Below are positions 17,591-26,738 of a stretch of DNA of 64,000 nucleotides, one piece after another (position 1 is the first letter of the stretch; the number at the start of each line of letters is the position of its first letter). The notes beneath the pieces are model-generated. The model had not been told where the DNA came from. It saw only the letters and a program-made list of their open reading frames with translations, and ran no database searches. Made by a program: the position numbers and the translations under genes. Origin of the DNA: Paraburkholderia caballeronis (lineage in GTDB: Bacteria > Pseudomonadota > Gammaproteobacteria > Burkholderiales > Burkholderiaceae); NCBI RefSeq assembly GCF_900104845.1, contig NZ_FNSR01000003.1:186001-250000 (forward strand), written 5' to 3'.

Positions 17591-19888
17591 TTAGCGGACA
17601 ACCTCGCCGCGCAAAACCTTTGCCGCCGCGACCATGTTCGTCAGCGCGGGAATGACTTCCGCCCACTGCCGCGTCTTCAGCCCGCAGTCCGGATTCACCC
17701 ACAGCCGCTGCGCGGGAATCCGCTCCGCCGCCTTCCGCATCAGTTGCACGATATGCGCCTCGGTCGGGATGTTCGGCGAGTGGATGTCGTACACGCCCGG
17801 CCCGATCTCGTTCGGATAGCTGAAGTGGTCGAACGCGTCGAGCAGTTCCATGTCGGAGCGCGACGTCTCGATCGTGATGACGTCCGCGTCCATGTCGGCG
17901 ATCGACGCGATGATGTCGTTGAACTCCGAATAACACATGTGCGTGTGGATCTGCGTTTCGTCTCGCACGCCGTTCGCGGTGAGACGGAACGACTCGACGG
18001 CCCATTGCAGATATTCGCCCCACTGCGCGCGGCGCAGCGGCAGCCCTTCGCGCAGCGCCGCCTCGTCGATCTGGATCACGCGCACGCCGGCCTTCTCCAG
18101 ATCGAGCACTTCGTCGCGGATCGCGAGCGCCAGTTGATGACACGACACCGAACGCGGCTGGTCGTCGCGCACGAACGACCAGTTCAGGATCGTCACCGGC
18201 CCGGTCAGCATCCCCTTCATCGGCTTGCGGGTCAGCGACTGCGCGTACGAAATCCACTCGACGGTCATCGCGTTCGGGCGGCTGATGTCGCCGAACAGGA
18301 TCGGCGGCTTCACGCAGCGCGAGCCGTACGACTGCACCCAGCCGAACTGGCTGAACGCGTAACCGTCCAGTTGCTCGCCGAAATATTCGACCATGTCGTT
18401 GCGCTCCGCTTCGCCGTGCACCAGCACGTCGAGCCCGAGCGCCTCCTGCTCGCGCACGCTGCGCTCGATCTCGGCGCGCATCGCCGCCCGGTAGCCCGCT
18501 TCGTCCAGCGCGCCGGCCTTGTACTGGCTGCGCGCGTGGCGGATTTCGGCCGTCTGCGGGAACGAGCCGATCGTCGTTGTCGGATACGCGGGCAGACCGA
18601 GGATCGCCGCCTGTTTCGGCGCGCGCTCCGGATAACGGCTGGCCCGGTTGCCGAGGTTCGCGTCGATGCGCGCGAGCGCGGCCTTCACCGCTGGCTTGTT
18701 CACGCGCGGCGAGTGGCGGCGCTGGTAGACCGCCGCGGCGTTCGCGGCCAGTTCGTCGGCGACCGCGCGGCGACCCGCGTTCAGCGCCGCCGCGAGCACC
18801 TTCAGTTCGTCGAGCTTTTGCAGCGCGAACGCGAGCCACGAACGAATCTCGGCGTCGAGCGTCTCTTCGCTCGCGAGATCGACCGGCACGTGCAGCAGCG
18901 AGCACGACGGCGCGAGCCACAGCCGGTCGCCGAGCCGTTGCGCGAGCGGTTCAAGCCAGTCGAGCGCGGCGTTCAGGTCGGTCTTCCAGATGTTGCGACC
19001 GTTGATCGCGCCGACCGACAGCACGCTCTGCGCGGGCAGTTGCCGCGCGGCCTGTTCGATCTCGTCGCGTGCGTTGATTGCGTCGAGGTGCAGGCCGTCG
19101 ACCGGCAGCGCGCACGCGAGGTCGAGGTTCTCCTGCAACTGGCCGAAGTAGGTGGCGAGCAGCAGCTTCACGCCGCGCGTCTCGAACGACTCGTACGCGG
19201 TCGCGAACGCCGCGCGCCACGCCGGATCGAGTTCGGTCACGAGCACGGGTTCGTCGATCTGCACCCACTCGACGTCCATCACCTTCAGATAGTCGAGCAG
19301 CGCGCAATACACCGGCATCAGGCGCGGCAGCAGCGCGAGCTTGTCCGAGTCGTCCTTCGCCTTGCCGAGCCACAGATAGCTGATCGGCCCGACGATGACC
19401 GGCTTCGCGTTGACGCCCTGCTCGCGGGCCTCGCGCAACTGTTCAACGAGGCGCGACGTGTCGAGGTTGAACTGCGTGTCGGCGGTGAATTCCGGCACGA
19501 TGTAGTGATAGTTCGTGTCGAACCACTTCGTCATCTCGCCGGCCGCGACGCCGCCGCAGCACGCGCCATGTTCTTCCGCCGCCTGGGCCGAACGGCCGCG
19601 CGCGACGCGGAAATAGTTGTCGAGCGTGTCGCCATGAAAATCCTGCACGCGTTCGGGCAGGTTGCCGAGCGTGAAGCTCATGTCGAGCACCTGATCGTAG
19701 AACGCGAAGTCGCCGACCGGCACCCAGTCGAGATCCTTCTGGTCGTCCCAGTGGCGCTGGCGCAGTTGCGCGCCGAGCGCCTTCAGTTCGTCGCGCGACG
19801 ACTCGCCCTTCCAGTAGCGTTCGAGGCCGAACTTGAGTTCGCGTTTCGCGCCGATGCGCGGGAAGCCGAGATTGTGTGTAGTGACCAT
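17591..19888 (-). CDS. metE: Cobalamin-independent methionine synthase
   Basis: 765-residue MetE, which transfers a methyl group from 5-methyltetrahydropteroyltri-glutamate to homocysteine without B12. The start [19 protein letters not shown] is the classical MetE N-terminus (ATG 19888); a longer frame to 19987 runs into the operator and is rejected. Zinc ligands are visible in the C-terminal half: the His and Cys of [11 protein letters not shown] and the Cys of VNPDCGLK, with [15 protein letters not shown] before them. Length matches the family (about 755-770). Divergent metR lies 140 bases upstream, with a palindrome between them. A cobalamin riboswitch on the same strand lies 1.7 kb further upstream. 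Confidence 0.97.
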   Translation of the reverse strand: MVTTHNLGFPRIGAKRELKFGLERYWKGESSRDELKALGAQLRQRHWDDQKDLDWVPVGDFAFYDQVLDMSFTLGNLPERVQDFHGDTLDNYFRVARGRSAQAAEEHGACCGGVAAGEMTKWFDTNYHYIVPEFTADTQFNLDTSRLVEQLREAREQGVNAKPVIVGPISYLWLGKAKDDSDKLALLPRLMPVYCALLDYLKVMDVEWVQIDEPVLVTELDPAWRAAFATAYESFETRGVKLLLATYFGQLQENLDLACALPVDGLHLDAINARDEIEQAARQLPAQSVLSVGAINGRNIWKTDLNAALDWLEPLAQRLGDRLWLAPSCSLLHVPVDLASEETLDAEIRSWLAFALQKLDELKVLAAALNAGRRAVADELAANAAAVYQRRHSPRVNKPAVKAALARIDANLGNRASRYPERAPKQAAILGLPAYPTTTIGSFPQTAEIRHARSQYKAGALDEAGYRAAMRAEIERSVREQEALGLDVLVHGEAERNDMVEYFGEQLDGYAFSQFGWVQSYGSRCVKPPILFGDISRPNAMTVEWISYAQSLTRKPMKGMLTGPVTILNWSFVRDDQPRSVSCHQLALAIRDEVLDLEKAGVRVIQIDEAALREGLPLRRAQWGEYLQWAVESFRLTANGVRDETQIHTHMCYSEFNDIIASIADMDADVITIETSRSDMELLDAFDHFSYPNEIGPGVYDIHSPNIPTEAHIVQLMRKAAERIPAQRLWVNPDCGLKTRQWAEVIPALTNMVAAAKVLRGEVVR

Positions 19889-19957
19889 GTGCGCTGCCGT
19901 CAAAGAGAAAAACGCCCGAACGAGGCGGGAGTGGCAGCGATGATAGGATGATCGCTC

Positions 19958-19984
19958 GATGAAATAAAATGGCTTTATTTCATC
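19958..19984. promoter_or_regulatory. Perfect palindrome in metE-metR intergenic region (candidate MetR operator)
   Basis: Inverted repeat with 11-bp perfect arms, GATGAAATAAA and TTTATTTCATC, around a 5-base spacer. MetR of enterobacteria binds sites with TGAA...TTCA ends between metE and metR, and these arms carry TGAA and TTCA at the matching edges, but the repeat is longer than the 13-bp enterobacterial site. It lies 70 bases from the metE start and 45 from the metR start, well placed to control both. Confidence 0.7.
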
Positions 19985-20028
19985 CATCCATTAATTTTGT
20001 TCATCGATTATCCAAAGGGTCCGGCGTC

Positions 20029-20937
20029 ATGCTCGAACGCATTCATCTCGTCATCGTCCGCGAGGTGGCCCGCCAGGGGTCGCTCACCGCGGCGGCCGGC
20101 GCGCTTTTTCTCACGCAGTCGGCGTTGAGCCACACGGTCCGCAAGATCGAGCAGCAGCTCGGTACGCCGATCTGGGACCGCGAGGGCCGCAGCCTGCGGC
20201 TCACGCAGGCGGGCCAGTACCTGCTCTCGCTCGCGGAACGGCTGCTGCCGCAGTTCGAGCACGCCGAGGAGCGCATGAAGCAATATGCGGAAGGCGAGCG
20301 CGGCACGCTGCGCATCGGCATGGAATGCCACCCGTGTTATCAGTGGCTGCTGAAGGTGGTGTCGCCGTATCTCGCGCGCTGGCCCGACGTCGACGTGGAC
20401 GTGAAGCAGCGCTTCCAGTTCGGCGGCATCGGCGCGCTGTTCGGTTACGACGTCGACGTGCTCGTGACGCCCGACCCGCTCAATCGTCCGGGCCTGAGCT
20501 TCGAGCCCGTGTTCGATTACGAGCAGGTGCTGGTCGTCGCGGAAGGGCATCCGCTCGCGAAGGCGCGTTACGTGAAACCCGAGCAGTTGGTGGACGAAAC
20601 GCTCATCACCTATCCGGTCGAAACGGACCGGCTCGACATATACAACCAGTTCCTGCGGCCGGCCGGCGTCGCGCCGCGCCGCCACAAGACGATCGAAACC
20701 ACCGACATCATGTTGCAGATGGTCGCGAGCCGTCGCGGCGTGGCCGCGCTGCCGCGCTGGCTCGCGGACGAATACGCGGACCGCATGCCGCTCGTCAGCG
20801 TGAAGCTCGGCCGCGACGGCATCGCGAAGCAGATCTTTCTCGGCACCCGCGACGCGGACGGCGGCCTCGATTATCTGGCCTCGTTCGTCGAGTTCGCGCG
20901 GCAATCGAACTGGCAGGCGGCGCGCGTCGGGGCGTAG
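20029..20937 (+). CDS. metR: LysR-family regulator of methionine synthesis
   Basis: 302 residues. The N-terminal winged helix (LVIVREVARQGSLTAAAGAL, then LTQSALSHTVRKIEQQLG) and overall form match MetR, which uses homocysteine as co-inducer to activate metE. ATG 20029 gives the MLERIHL opening typical of MetR; the frame is open upstream to 19969 but that start would lie inside the palindrome. Divergent from metE. The stop abuts, tail to tail, the end of the small gene at 20938-21249 with no bases between, so there is no room for separate terminators. Confidence 0.93.
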   Translation: MLERIHLVIVREVARQGSLTAAAGALFLTQSALSHTVRKIEQQLGTPIWDREGRSLRLTQAGQYLLSLAERLLPQFEHAEERMKQYAEGERGTLRIGMECHPCYQWLLKVVSPYLARWPDVDVDVKQRFQFGGIGALFGYDVDVLVTPDPLNRPGLSFEPVFDYEQVLVVAEGHPLAKARYVKPEQLVDETLITYPVETDRLDIYNQFLRPAGVAPRRHKTIETTDIMLQMVASRRGVAALPRWLADEYADRMPLVSVKLGRDGIAKQIFLGTRDADGGLDYLASFVEFARQSNWQAARVGA

Positions 20938-21249
20938 TCAGTGCATAGGCGGCTCGTCGCCGAACACGGCGCGGACGATCGCCGCGCCCAGCAGCGCGTC
21001 TGCATGGTTCGCCCGCGTCTCGGCCGCCGCGTGATCCGGCGCTTCGGGCGGCGTGTCGGCAAGCCGGCCTTGCGCGGCGGCGCTCGTCATCCATGCGTCG
21101 GCGATCGAGCGGAGCGCGCGCCAGTCGCGCGCGTTCAACTGCGCGACGACGATGCGGCCCACTTCCTCGTAGACGTCCCAGCAATCGTCGCTGCCCGCCG
21201 CCAGCTTGCCGAGCAGTTGATTCAGTTCATCGTCGTCCGTCGAAGCCAT
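20938..21249 (-). CDS. Small acidic protein of unknown function
   Basis: 103 residues, starting MASTDDDELNQLLGKLAAG. No signal peptide or membrane segment; mostly helical-looking, with WDVYEEVGRIVVAQLNARDW and LLGAAIVRAVFGD near the end. I do not recognise a family. ATG 21249 is preceded by AAAGGGGC; the frame extends further upstream to 21642 but that part is low-complexity and has no start site of quality. It is the first substantial gene downstream of the cobalamin riboswitch, about 330 bases away, and its 3' end touches the metR stop. Whether it is a B12-related gene is unknown. Confidence 0.6.
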   Translation of the reverse strand: MASTDDDELNQLLGKLAAGSDDCWDVYEEVGRIVVAQLNARDWRALRSIADAWMTSAAAQGRLADTPPEAPDHAAAETRANHADALLGAAIVRAVFGDEPPMH

Positions 21250-21446
21250 CCCATGCCCCTTTCGTCCATGCGCGACTGCGTCGCGCCCGCACCCGCCCGC
21301 GAATGCGCGGAACGTTTGCGGATGGACTCGTTCCTGTCCGTGAGGAAACCGCTGGACGAGCGAACACCGGCAGCGGCCCGTCGCCGTGAGGGCGCGGGCG
21401 GCGGGCGGCGACGTCCAGCGGTCTTGCCGTGAAGGGCGAACCCGTT
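21250..21446. other. Non-coding stretch downstream of the riboswitch
   Basis: About 200 bases between the tiny ORF after the riboswitch and the 103-residue gene. No credible gene or structure recognised; it may be the scar of a deleted gene. Confidence 0.35.
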
Positions 21447-21536
21447 CTATCGGCGCCGCGCCGGGGAACGGCGTGCGGCGACGCGAAGCGGCTGCGACAG
21501 GCGTTGCCGGTCGCTCGATAAAGAGATGGCGTTCAT
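21447..21536 (-). CDS. Tiny ORF directly behind the cobalamin riboswitch
   Basis: 29 codons beginning MNAISLSSDRQRLSQPLRVA, with AAGGAG six bases upstream of the ATG on the minus strand. The ribosome-binding site is the best in the neighbourhood and the ORF starts about 40 bases after the aptamer, where the regulated gene is expected. The last residues are Arg-rich and then a stop occurs. It could be the N-terminal stump of a deleted B12 or cobalt gene, or a leader peptide. No family recognised. Confidence 0.3.
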   Translation of the reverse strand: MNAISLSSDRQRLSQPLRVAARRSPARRR

Positions 21537-21574
21537 TGACGGCTCCTTGGGTTGCGCGCCCTGGAATGTCTGGG

Positions 21575-21745
21575 AGAAAGAACGCAGCGAGGTCTGACTT
21601 CCGGCTCGACGTGGATCGCCTCGATCCGTCGATGCCAGTCACAGTGGCGCGACCGTGCCGGATTCACACCGGCTTCCCTGCTTCGTTCCGCTTGCGGGCC
21701 GCGTTCGGCCCGCTTCGGCTGCTCGCGCCGGTTCGGCGCCAAGCA
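21575..21745 (-). ncRNA. Cobalamin riboswitch
   Basis: On the minus strand the hallmark runs are present in order: AGGGAAGCCGGTGTGAATCC (P3/P4 side), a GGCACGGTCGCGCCACTGTG core that matches the conserved GCCACTGT B12 box, then after an intervening stem the closing AGCCGGAAGTCAGACC. This order and wording are diagnostic for adenosylcobalamin-type aptamers. Boundaries are approximate. The downstream genes on this strand are a 29-codon ORF, a 103-residue unknown protein, and, beyond the oppositely oriented metR, metE. Confidence 0.88.
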
Positions 21746-22027
21746 GTCGAAAGCATAGCGGATCGGCGCGCGTCGACCCAACGACGGTTTGCCCCGATGT
21801 GGTCCGGCGCGCGGTTCTGCCTGCTCGACGAACCCGGCTTCTTCATCGTCGGCATGCTGTCCTTCGTTCGCGCCACATCGCACGACCGGTTATGACGATT
21901 TGCCTGTCGCCTCGGCAACTCGCTCACGGACCGCGTGCGGCGGAACACAGAACCGCACGGTCGCCGCTAAACACGCGTCCCGCTTCCACTAAACTGATTC
22001 CCAACCATTTCCTTTCAGGAGGTTCTG
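21746..22027. other. Intergenic region upstream of the PQQ dehydrogenase
   Basis: About 280 bases that should hold the riboswitch promoter (minus strand) and the promoter of the dehydrogenase (plus strand). Only the TTTCAGGAGG ribosome-binding site at 22013-22022 is clear. No gene seen. Confidence 0.4.
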
Positions 22028-24349
22028 GTGGATACCGCGGCCCGAGTGTTTGCCTGTCTGCTCGCGCTGGTGTCGCTCGGCCTGACCGGCGCAGGCGCGT
22101 GGCTCGTCGCCCTTGGCGGCTCGCCGTATTACGCGCTCGCGGGCGTGGCCTACGCGGGCGCGACGGTGCTCATCTGGCGGCGCTCGCCGGCCGGCGCGCA
22201 TCTGGTCGGTCTCGTCGCGCTCGTCACCGTGCCGTGGGCGCTCTGGGAATCGGGCATCGACTTCTGGGGCCTGTTTTCGCGGCTGCTCACGCCGATGGCA
22301 TTGGCCGCGCTCGCGTGGTTGTGCTCGCCCGCGCCGCGCGGCACGCCGGCCCGACGCCTCGCGCTCGCGCTCGGCGGCGGCGCGCTGCTGCTGTGCGTCG
22401 CCGGCTTCGGCCTCGCGTTCGCGCCGCACGACGTGATCCGTCCGGACGCGCGCCAGCAGGCCGCCTACCGGCCGGCGGCCGGCGACAATCACCCGTCCGA
22501 CTGGACCGCCTATGGACGCACGACGGCGGGCCTGCGCTACGCGCCGTTCGACCAGATCAACCGCGGCAACGTCGGCCGCCTCGGGCTCGCGTGGGTCTAT
22601 CGCACGCACAACCACAATCTCGGCGTCGATCAGAACACGCCGCTGCAGATCGGCAACACGCTCTACTCGTGCAATTCGAGCAACGTCGTCGCGGCGCTCG
22701 ACGTGGACAGCGGCCACGCGCGCTGGGTCTTCGATCCGAACGCGAAGTCGCCGTTCTGGCAGCGGTGCCGCGGCCTCGGCTACTACAAGGCCGCGTCCGC
22801 CGCGCGGACCGAAGGTCTGTGCGCCGAACGCGTGATCGAGACCACCATCGACGCGCGGCTGATCGCCATCGACGCGAGAACCGGCCAGTTGTGCCCGGAC
22901 TTCGGCGACCACGGCATCGTGCAGCTATCGCAGGGCATGGGGCCGATCAAGCCGGGCTTCTATTTCCAGACTTCGGCCCCGCTGGTCGCGCGCGACAAGA
23001 TCGTGGTCGGCGGCTGGGTGCTGGACGACGAGGAAGTCGGCGAACCGTCCGGCGTGATCCGCGCGTTCAACGTGCTGACCGGTCAACTGGAATGGGCGTG
23101 GGACCTCGGCAATCCAGCGATCACGCGACTGCCGCCCGCCGGGCAGACCTACACGCGCGGCACGCCGAACATGTGGACGACGGCGGCCTACGACGACCGG
23201 CTCGGACTCGTTTATGCGCCGCTCGGCAACATGACGCCGGACTACTTCGGCGCGACGCGGCCCGCGTATGCCGACGCATACAATTCGAGCCTCGTTGCGC
23301 TCGACATCGACACCGGACGCGAGCAGTGGAAATTCCAGACCGTTCACCACGACCTGTGGGACTACGATCTGCCGTCGCAGCCCGCGTTGATCGACGTGCC
23401 GGACGGACACGGCCGGATCGTGCCGGCCGTGCTGCAGACCACCAAGCGAGGGCAGATCTTCCTGCTCGACCGCGCGACGGGAACGCCGCTCGCCGACGTG
23501 CAGGAGAAACCCGTGCCGCAGACGGGCGGCGTCCCCGAGGAGCGGCTGGCGCGCACGCAGCCCTATTCGGTCGGCATGCCGACGATCGGCGCGCAGCCCC
23601 TGACCGAAAAGCGCATGTGGGGCGTGACGATGTTCGACCAGCTGGCCTGCCGCATCCTGTTTCGCCGGGCCAGGTACGCGGGAGACTTCACGCCGGTCGG
23701 CCTGACGCCCGCCATCCAGCAGCCCGGCAACCTGGGCGGCTTCAACTGGGGAAGCGTGTCGGTGGACGTCGCGAACCGGCGCGTGTTCATGAACGACGTC
23801 CGCGTGCCGAGCGTGTTCTGGCTGATTCCGAGGAAGGACTATCCGAGGCTGTCGGCGAAGATCGCCGGCGACGGCGCGGGCCACGGCCCGTCGCCGCAAT
23901 CCGGCACTCCGTACGGACTGGCGGCCGAGTTGTGGATGTCGCCGGCCGGCATTCCGTGTGCGCAGCCGCCGTTCGGCACGATCACCGCAATCGACATGAA
24001 CACGCGGCAGGTCGCGTGGCAGGTGCCGGCCGGCACCGCCGAGCAGCTCGGCCCGTTTCGCATCAAGCTGCATCTGCCGCTCACGACCGGCGCGCCGACC
24101 TACGCCGGCACCAGCGCGACGGCCGGCGGCCTCGTGTTCTTCGCGGGCAGCCAGGACTACTATCTGCGCGCGTACGACGAGGCGACCGGCGACGAACTGT
24201 GGAAGTACCCGCTGCCGGTCGGCGCGAGCGCGACGCCGATGACCTACGTGTCGCCGGTTTCGCAGCGGCAGTACGTCGTCGTTTCGGTCGGCGGGGCCGC
24301 GCACTCCAGGGACCAGGGGGACTACCTGATGGCGTTCGCGCTGAACTGA
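22028..24349 (+). CDS. gcd: Membrane-bound PQQ-dependent dehydrogenase, glucose/quinate type
   Basis: 773-residue inner-membrane quinoprotein that oxidises glucose (or quinate/shikimate) in the periplasm and passes electrons to ubiquinone. The first 140 residues hold about five transmembrane helices; the rest is the eight-bladed PQQ propeller, with DWTAYGRTTAGLRYAP, NTPLQIGNTLYSC, the propeller W-motifs (ALDVDSGHARWVF, ALDIDTGREQWKF) and TVHHDLWDYDLPSQP. Start is GTG 22028, preceded by a strong AGGAGG; this is an unusual but well-supported start. Length is close to GcdA (about 796), so glucose is the first guess; quinate dehydrogenase is the alternative. No pqq biosynthesis genes are in the window. 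Confidence 0.9.
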   Translation: MDTAARVFACLLALVSLGLTGAGAWLVALGGSPYYALAGVAYAGATVLIWRRSPAGAHLVGLVALVTVPWALWESGIDFWGLFSRLLTPMALAALAWLCSPAPRGTPARRLALALGGGALLLCVAGFGLAFAPHDVIRPDARQQAAYRPAAGDNHPSDWTAYGRTTAGLRYAPFDQINRGNVGRLGLAWVYRTHNHNLGVDQNTPLQIGNTLYSCNSSNVVAALDVDSGHARWVFDPNAKSPFWQRCRGLGYYKAASAARTEGLCAERVIETTIDARLIAIDARTGQLCPDFGDHGIVQLSQGMGPIKPGFYFQTSAPLVARDKIVVGGWVLDDEEVGEPSGVIRAFNVLTGQLEWAWDLGNPAITRLPPAGQTYTRGTPNMWTTAAYDDRLGLVYAPLGNMTPDYFGATRPAYADAYNSSLVALDIDTGREQWKFQTVHHDLWDYDLPSQPALIDVPDGHGRIVPAVLQTTKRGQIFLLDRATGTPLADVQEKPVPQTGGVPEERLARTQPYSVGMPTIGAQPLTEKRMWGVTMFDQLACRILFRRARYAGDFTPVGLTPAIQQPGNLGGFNWGSVSVDVANRRVFMNDVRVPSVFWLIPRKDYPRLSAKIAGDGAGHGPSPQSGTPYGLAAELWMSPAGIPCAQPPFGTITAIDMNTRQVAWQVPAGTAEQLGPFRIKLHLPLTTGAPTYAGTSATAGGLVFFAGSQDYYLRAYDEATGDELWKYPLPVGASATPMTYVSPVSQRQYVVVSVGGAAHSRDQGDYLMAFALN

Positions 24350-24461
24350 ATCAAACGGCGGTCACGGCTACGGTCATGACGGACGGCGGGTTCGCGCGCC
24401 CGCGCCGGCGTCCCATGCTATCGTCGCGTCTGCATCAGAAAGCATCGCGAGGGAGCGCACG

Positions 24462-24680
24462 ATGGACCGCATCTTTATGACCCGGGAGGAAGCCATTCAT
24501 CTCCTGCTCGAAGCGCACAAGGCCGCTTCGGGTCAGGGCGTGGCATCGGACAGTCCCGACGACGACGCGTTTGGACAACTCCACACGATCGACCGGCTGC
24601 TGCTCGACGTTCGCGCGGGCCGGGTCGACGAGTTTCACTTCGGCGAAGACAGCGCCGCGCAGATCACGATCACCGACTGA
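24462..24680 (+). CDS. Small hypothetical protein
   Basis: 72 residues starting MDRIFMTREEAIHLLLEAHK, with a GAGGGAGC ribosome-binding site. Amphipathic helix at the N-terminus, acidic overall, ending FGEDSAAQITITD. No known domain recognised. It follows the dehydrogenase by 112 bases and may be an independent gene. Codon use (GC-rich third positions) matches its neighbours, which supports it being real. Confidence 0.55.
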   Translation: MDRIFMTREEAIHLLLEAHKAASGQGVASDSPDDDAFGQLHTIDRLLLDVRAGRVDEFHFGEDSAAQITITD

Positions 24681-24819
24681 GCGGACGGCGCTGCGCATCG
24701 CAGACGGCCGATGCGACCGTGCCGCGACAACCGTTCCTTGGCGACCGCCATAAACGACGCTTCGTTTTCAGTCTCTCCGAACCGGACGCGCGCCCGCCAT
24801 ATCGCGCAAACGACACCGT

Positions 24820-25656
24820 TCAATCCTCGAAATCCGTCGCCGTCGCAATGTCCTTTTGCGCGTCCAGTTCGGCCAGCCGTTCGGTCAACGCCTGCCTGAT
24901 GTTCGCGTAAGCGTCGCTGCCCAACGCGAGGCGCTTCGGCGCCGGATTGCGGTCGGCGGAATCGATCATCGCGCGCGCCATCTTCGCCGGATCGCCCGGC
25001 TGGCTCCTGAAGCCCGGCTCGATCAACCGGCGCACCGCGCCGGCGGGCGTGTCCGCGTAGGCGTCCAGCGCCGGCGAAAGCTCCGCGCTGCGAGCGGCGA
25101 AGTCCGTGCGCGCGCTGCCCGGCTCGACGATCGTCACCTGGATGCCGAACGGCGCGACGTCCAGCATCGTCGACTCGAAGAACCCTTCGACCGCCCATTT
25201 CGACGCGTGATAGAGCGACAGCCCCGGCATGGCCCACTGCCCGCCCATGCTCGACAACTGCATGATCCGGCCGCCGCGCTGCGCGCGCAGATGCGGCAGC
25301 GCCGCGCGCACCACCTGGATGGAGCCGATCACGTTGGTGTTCAACTGGCGGACGATCTGCTCGTCCGTCAACTCCTCCGCCGCGCCGACCAGCCCGTACC
25401 CCGCGTTGTTCACGACGACGTCGATGCGCCCGAAGTGCGCGAACGCCTGATCGACGACGCGGCGCACAGCCGGCGTATCGGTCACGTCGAGCGGCGCGAG
25501 CCAGAACCGGTCGCCGTGAGCCGCGCGCAGACCGGCGAGCGAATCCGGGTTGCGCGCGGTGCCGGCGACGCGCTCGCCGCGTTCGAAAAGCTGTTCGGCC
25601 ATCAGCCGGCCAAGGCCGCTGCTGACGCCGGTAATGAACCATGTACGCACTGCCAT
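24820..25656 (-). CDS. Short-chain dehydrogenase/reductase (second LysR-paired copy)
   Basis: 278-residue classical SDR. Cofactor motif ITGVSSGLGRLMAEQL, NNAGYG, MQLSSMGG with the active-site serine, and YHASKWAVEGF with Tyr and Lys. Start at ATG 25656 with CAGGAGAG upstream; the frame extends further (to 25764) but that N-terminus crosses the promoter region of the divergent LysR. Paralogue of the SDR at 11872-12699. Substrate unknown. Confidence 0.85.
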   Translation of the reverse strand: MAVRTWFITGVSSGLGRLMAEQLFERGERVAGTARNPDSLAGLRAAHGDRFWLAPLDVTDTPAVRRVVDQAFAHFGRIDVVVNNAGYGLVGAAEELTDEQIVRQLNTNVIGSIQVVRAALPHLRAQRGGRIMQLSSMGGQWAMPGLSLYHASKWAVEGFFESTMLDVAPFGIQVTIVEPGSARTDFAARSAELSPALDAYADTPAGAVRRLIEPGFRSQPGDPAKMARAMIDSADRNPAPKRLALGSDAYANIRQALTERLAELDAQKDIATATDFED

Positions 25657-25781
25657 GCCGCTCTCCTGTTTCGCCGCGTGCGGCCCATGCCGCACGTCGG
25701 ACGCAAGGTTACGCCCGCGCATTACCCGGATAAACCCGATAAGATCGGATGGGCCTTCAACCACAGGTTCATAATCGCCGG

Positions 25782-26678
25782 ATGGATAAGGATCAACTCG
25801 ACGGCCTGCTGCCGTTTCTCGCGGTGGCCGAGCACCTGAGCTTCACGCGCGCCGCGCGCGCGCTGAACGTGTCGCCGACCGCCGTCAGCAAGTCCGTGCA
25901 GCAGCTCGAACGCCGCTACGGCGTCACGCTGTTCCAGCGGACGACGCGCAGCGTGGTGCTGACGGAACCGGGTGCCGCGCTGTTCCAGCGCGTGCGCCAC
26001 GCGGTTTCCGACATCAACGACGCGCTCGCGGGGCTGTCCGACTATCAGACCCGCCCGACCGGCACGCTGCGCCTGACGATGTCGCGCATGACGATGATGC
26101 TGCTCGTCGAACCGGTGCTGCCCGAGTTCCGCGAAAGATATCCGGACGTGACGCTCGAACTGTCGCTCAGCGAAGGCGCCGTCGATCTCGCGAGCGGGCG
26201 CTACGACGCGGGCATCCGGCTGGAGGAGACCGTCGAGAAGGACATGGCGACGGTCCGGCTGACGCCGGCGCTCCGCTGGTCGGTGGTCGGCTCGCCGGAA
26301 TATTTCGCGAGAATGGGCCGGCCGCGCAAGCCCGAAGACCTGACCGCTCACGAAGGTCTCGTCTATCGCTTCGTCACGTCGGGACAGCGGCATCGCTGGG
26401 AATTCACGCGGCGCGGCCGCGACGTCACGGTCGACGTGCCGGGCCGGATCGTCGTCAACGATCGCAGTTCGCTGCTCGCGCTCGCGCGCCGGGGCCTCGG
26501 CCTCGCCTACGTGGCCGACCTCGAAGCGGCCGGGGACCTCGCCGCGGGCCGCCTCGAACCGGTGCTGCGCGACCACATCCGGCCGACCGCCGGCGTGCAT
26601 CTCTACTTCCCGTCGCGCGCGCAGATGCAGCCCGCGCTGCGCGCGTTCATCGACACGCTCCGTCAACGCAGAGCGTGA
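25782..26678 (+). CDS. LysR-family transcriptional regulator
   Basis: 298 residues: HTH with LDGLLPFLAVAEHLSFTRAA and LNVSPTAVSKSVQQLE, then the substrate-binding domain. It is divergent from the SDR at 24820-25656 across 125 bases and is its likely regulator. ATG 25782 gives the usual LysR opening. Closely similar in layout to the regulators at 12799 and 27635. Confidence 0.88.
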   Translation: MDKDQLDGLLPFLAVAEHLSFTRAARALNVSPTAVSKSVQQLERRYGVTLFQRTTRSVVLTEPGAALFQRVRHAVSDINDALAGLSDYQTRPTGTLRLTMSRMTMMLLVEPVLPEFRERYPDVTLELSLSEGAVDLASGRYDAGIRLEETVEKDMATVRLTPALRWSVVGSPEYFARMGRPRKPEDLTAHEGLVYRFVTSGQRHRWEFTRRGRDVTVDVPGRIVVNDRSSLLALARRGLGLAYVADLEAAGDLAAGRLEPVLRDHIRPTAGVHLYFPSRAQMQPALRAFIDTLRQRRA

Positions 26679-26685
26679 CCGATGC

Positions 26686-26738
26686 CGGCGCGGGTCGGCG
26701 CGGGTCGGCGCGGGTCGGCGTCGGTCGGCGTCGGTCGG
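26686..26738. repeat. Short GC-rich tandem repeat between convergent genes
   Basis: About five copies of a 10-base unit (CGGGTCGGCG, three times; TCGGTCGGCG, twice) fill the gap between the LysR stop and the next SDR stop. Copy number is likely to vary between strains. It has no dyad, so it is not a conventional terminator. Confidence 0.75.

Noticed and set aside
17552..19951. 799-codon plus-strand frame opposite metE
   Set aside because: Antisense shadow of metE with Arg/His/Val-rich low-information sequence.
20938..21642. Extended 234-codon version of the small unknown gene
   Set aside because: The added N-terminal part is low-complexity and would begin within the riboswitch; ATG 21249 is better supported.
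21655..24480. 941-codon plus-strand frame over the dehydrogenase
   Set aside because: Out of frame with the clear PQQ propeller; Arg/Ala/Gly-rich shadow.
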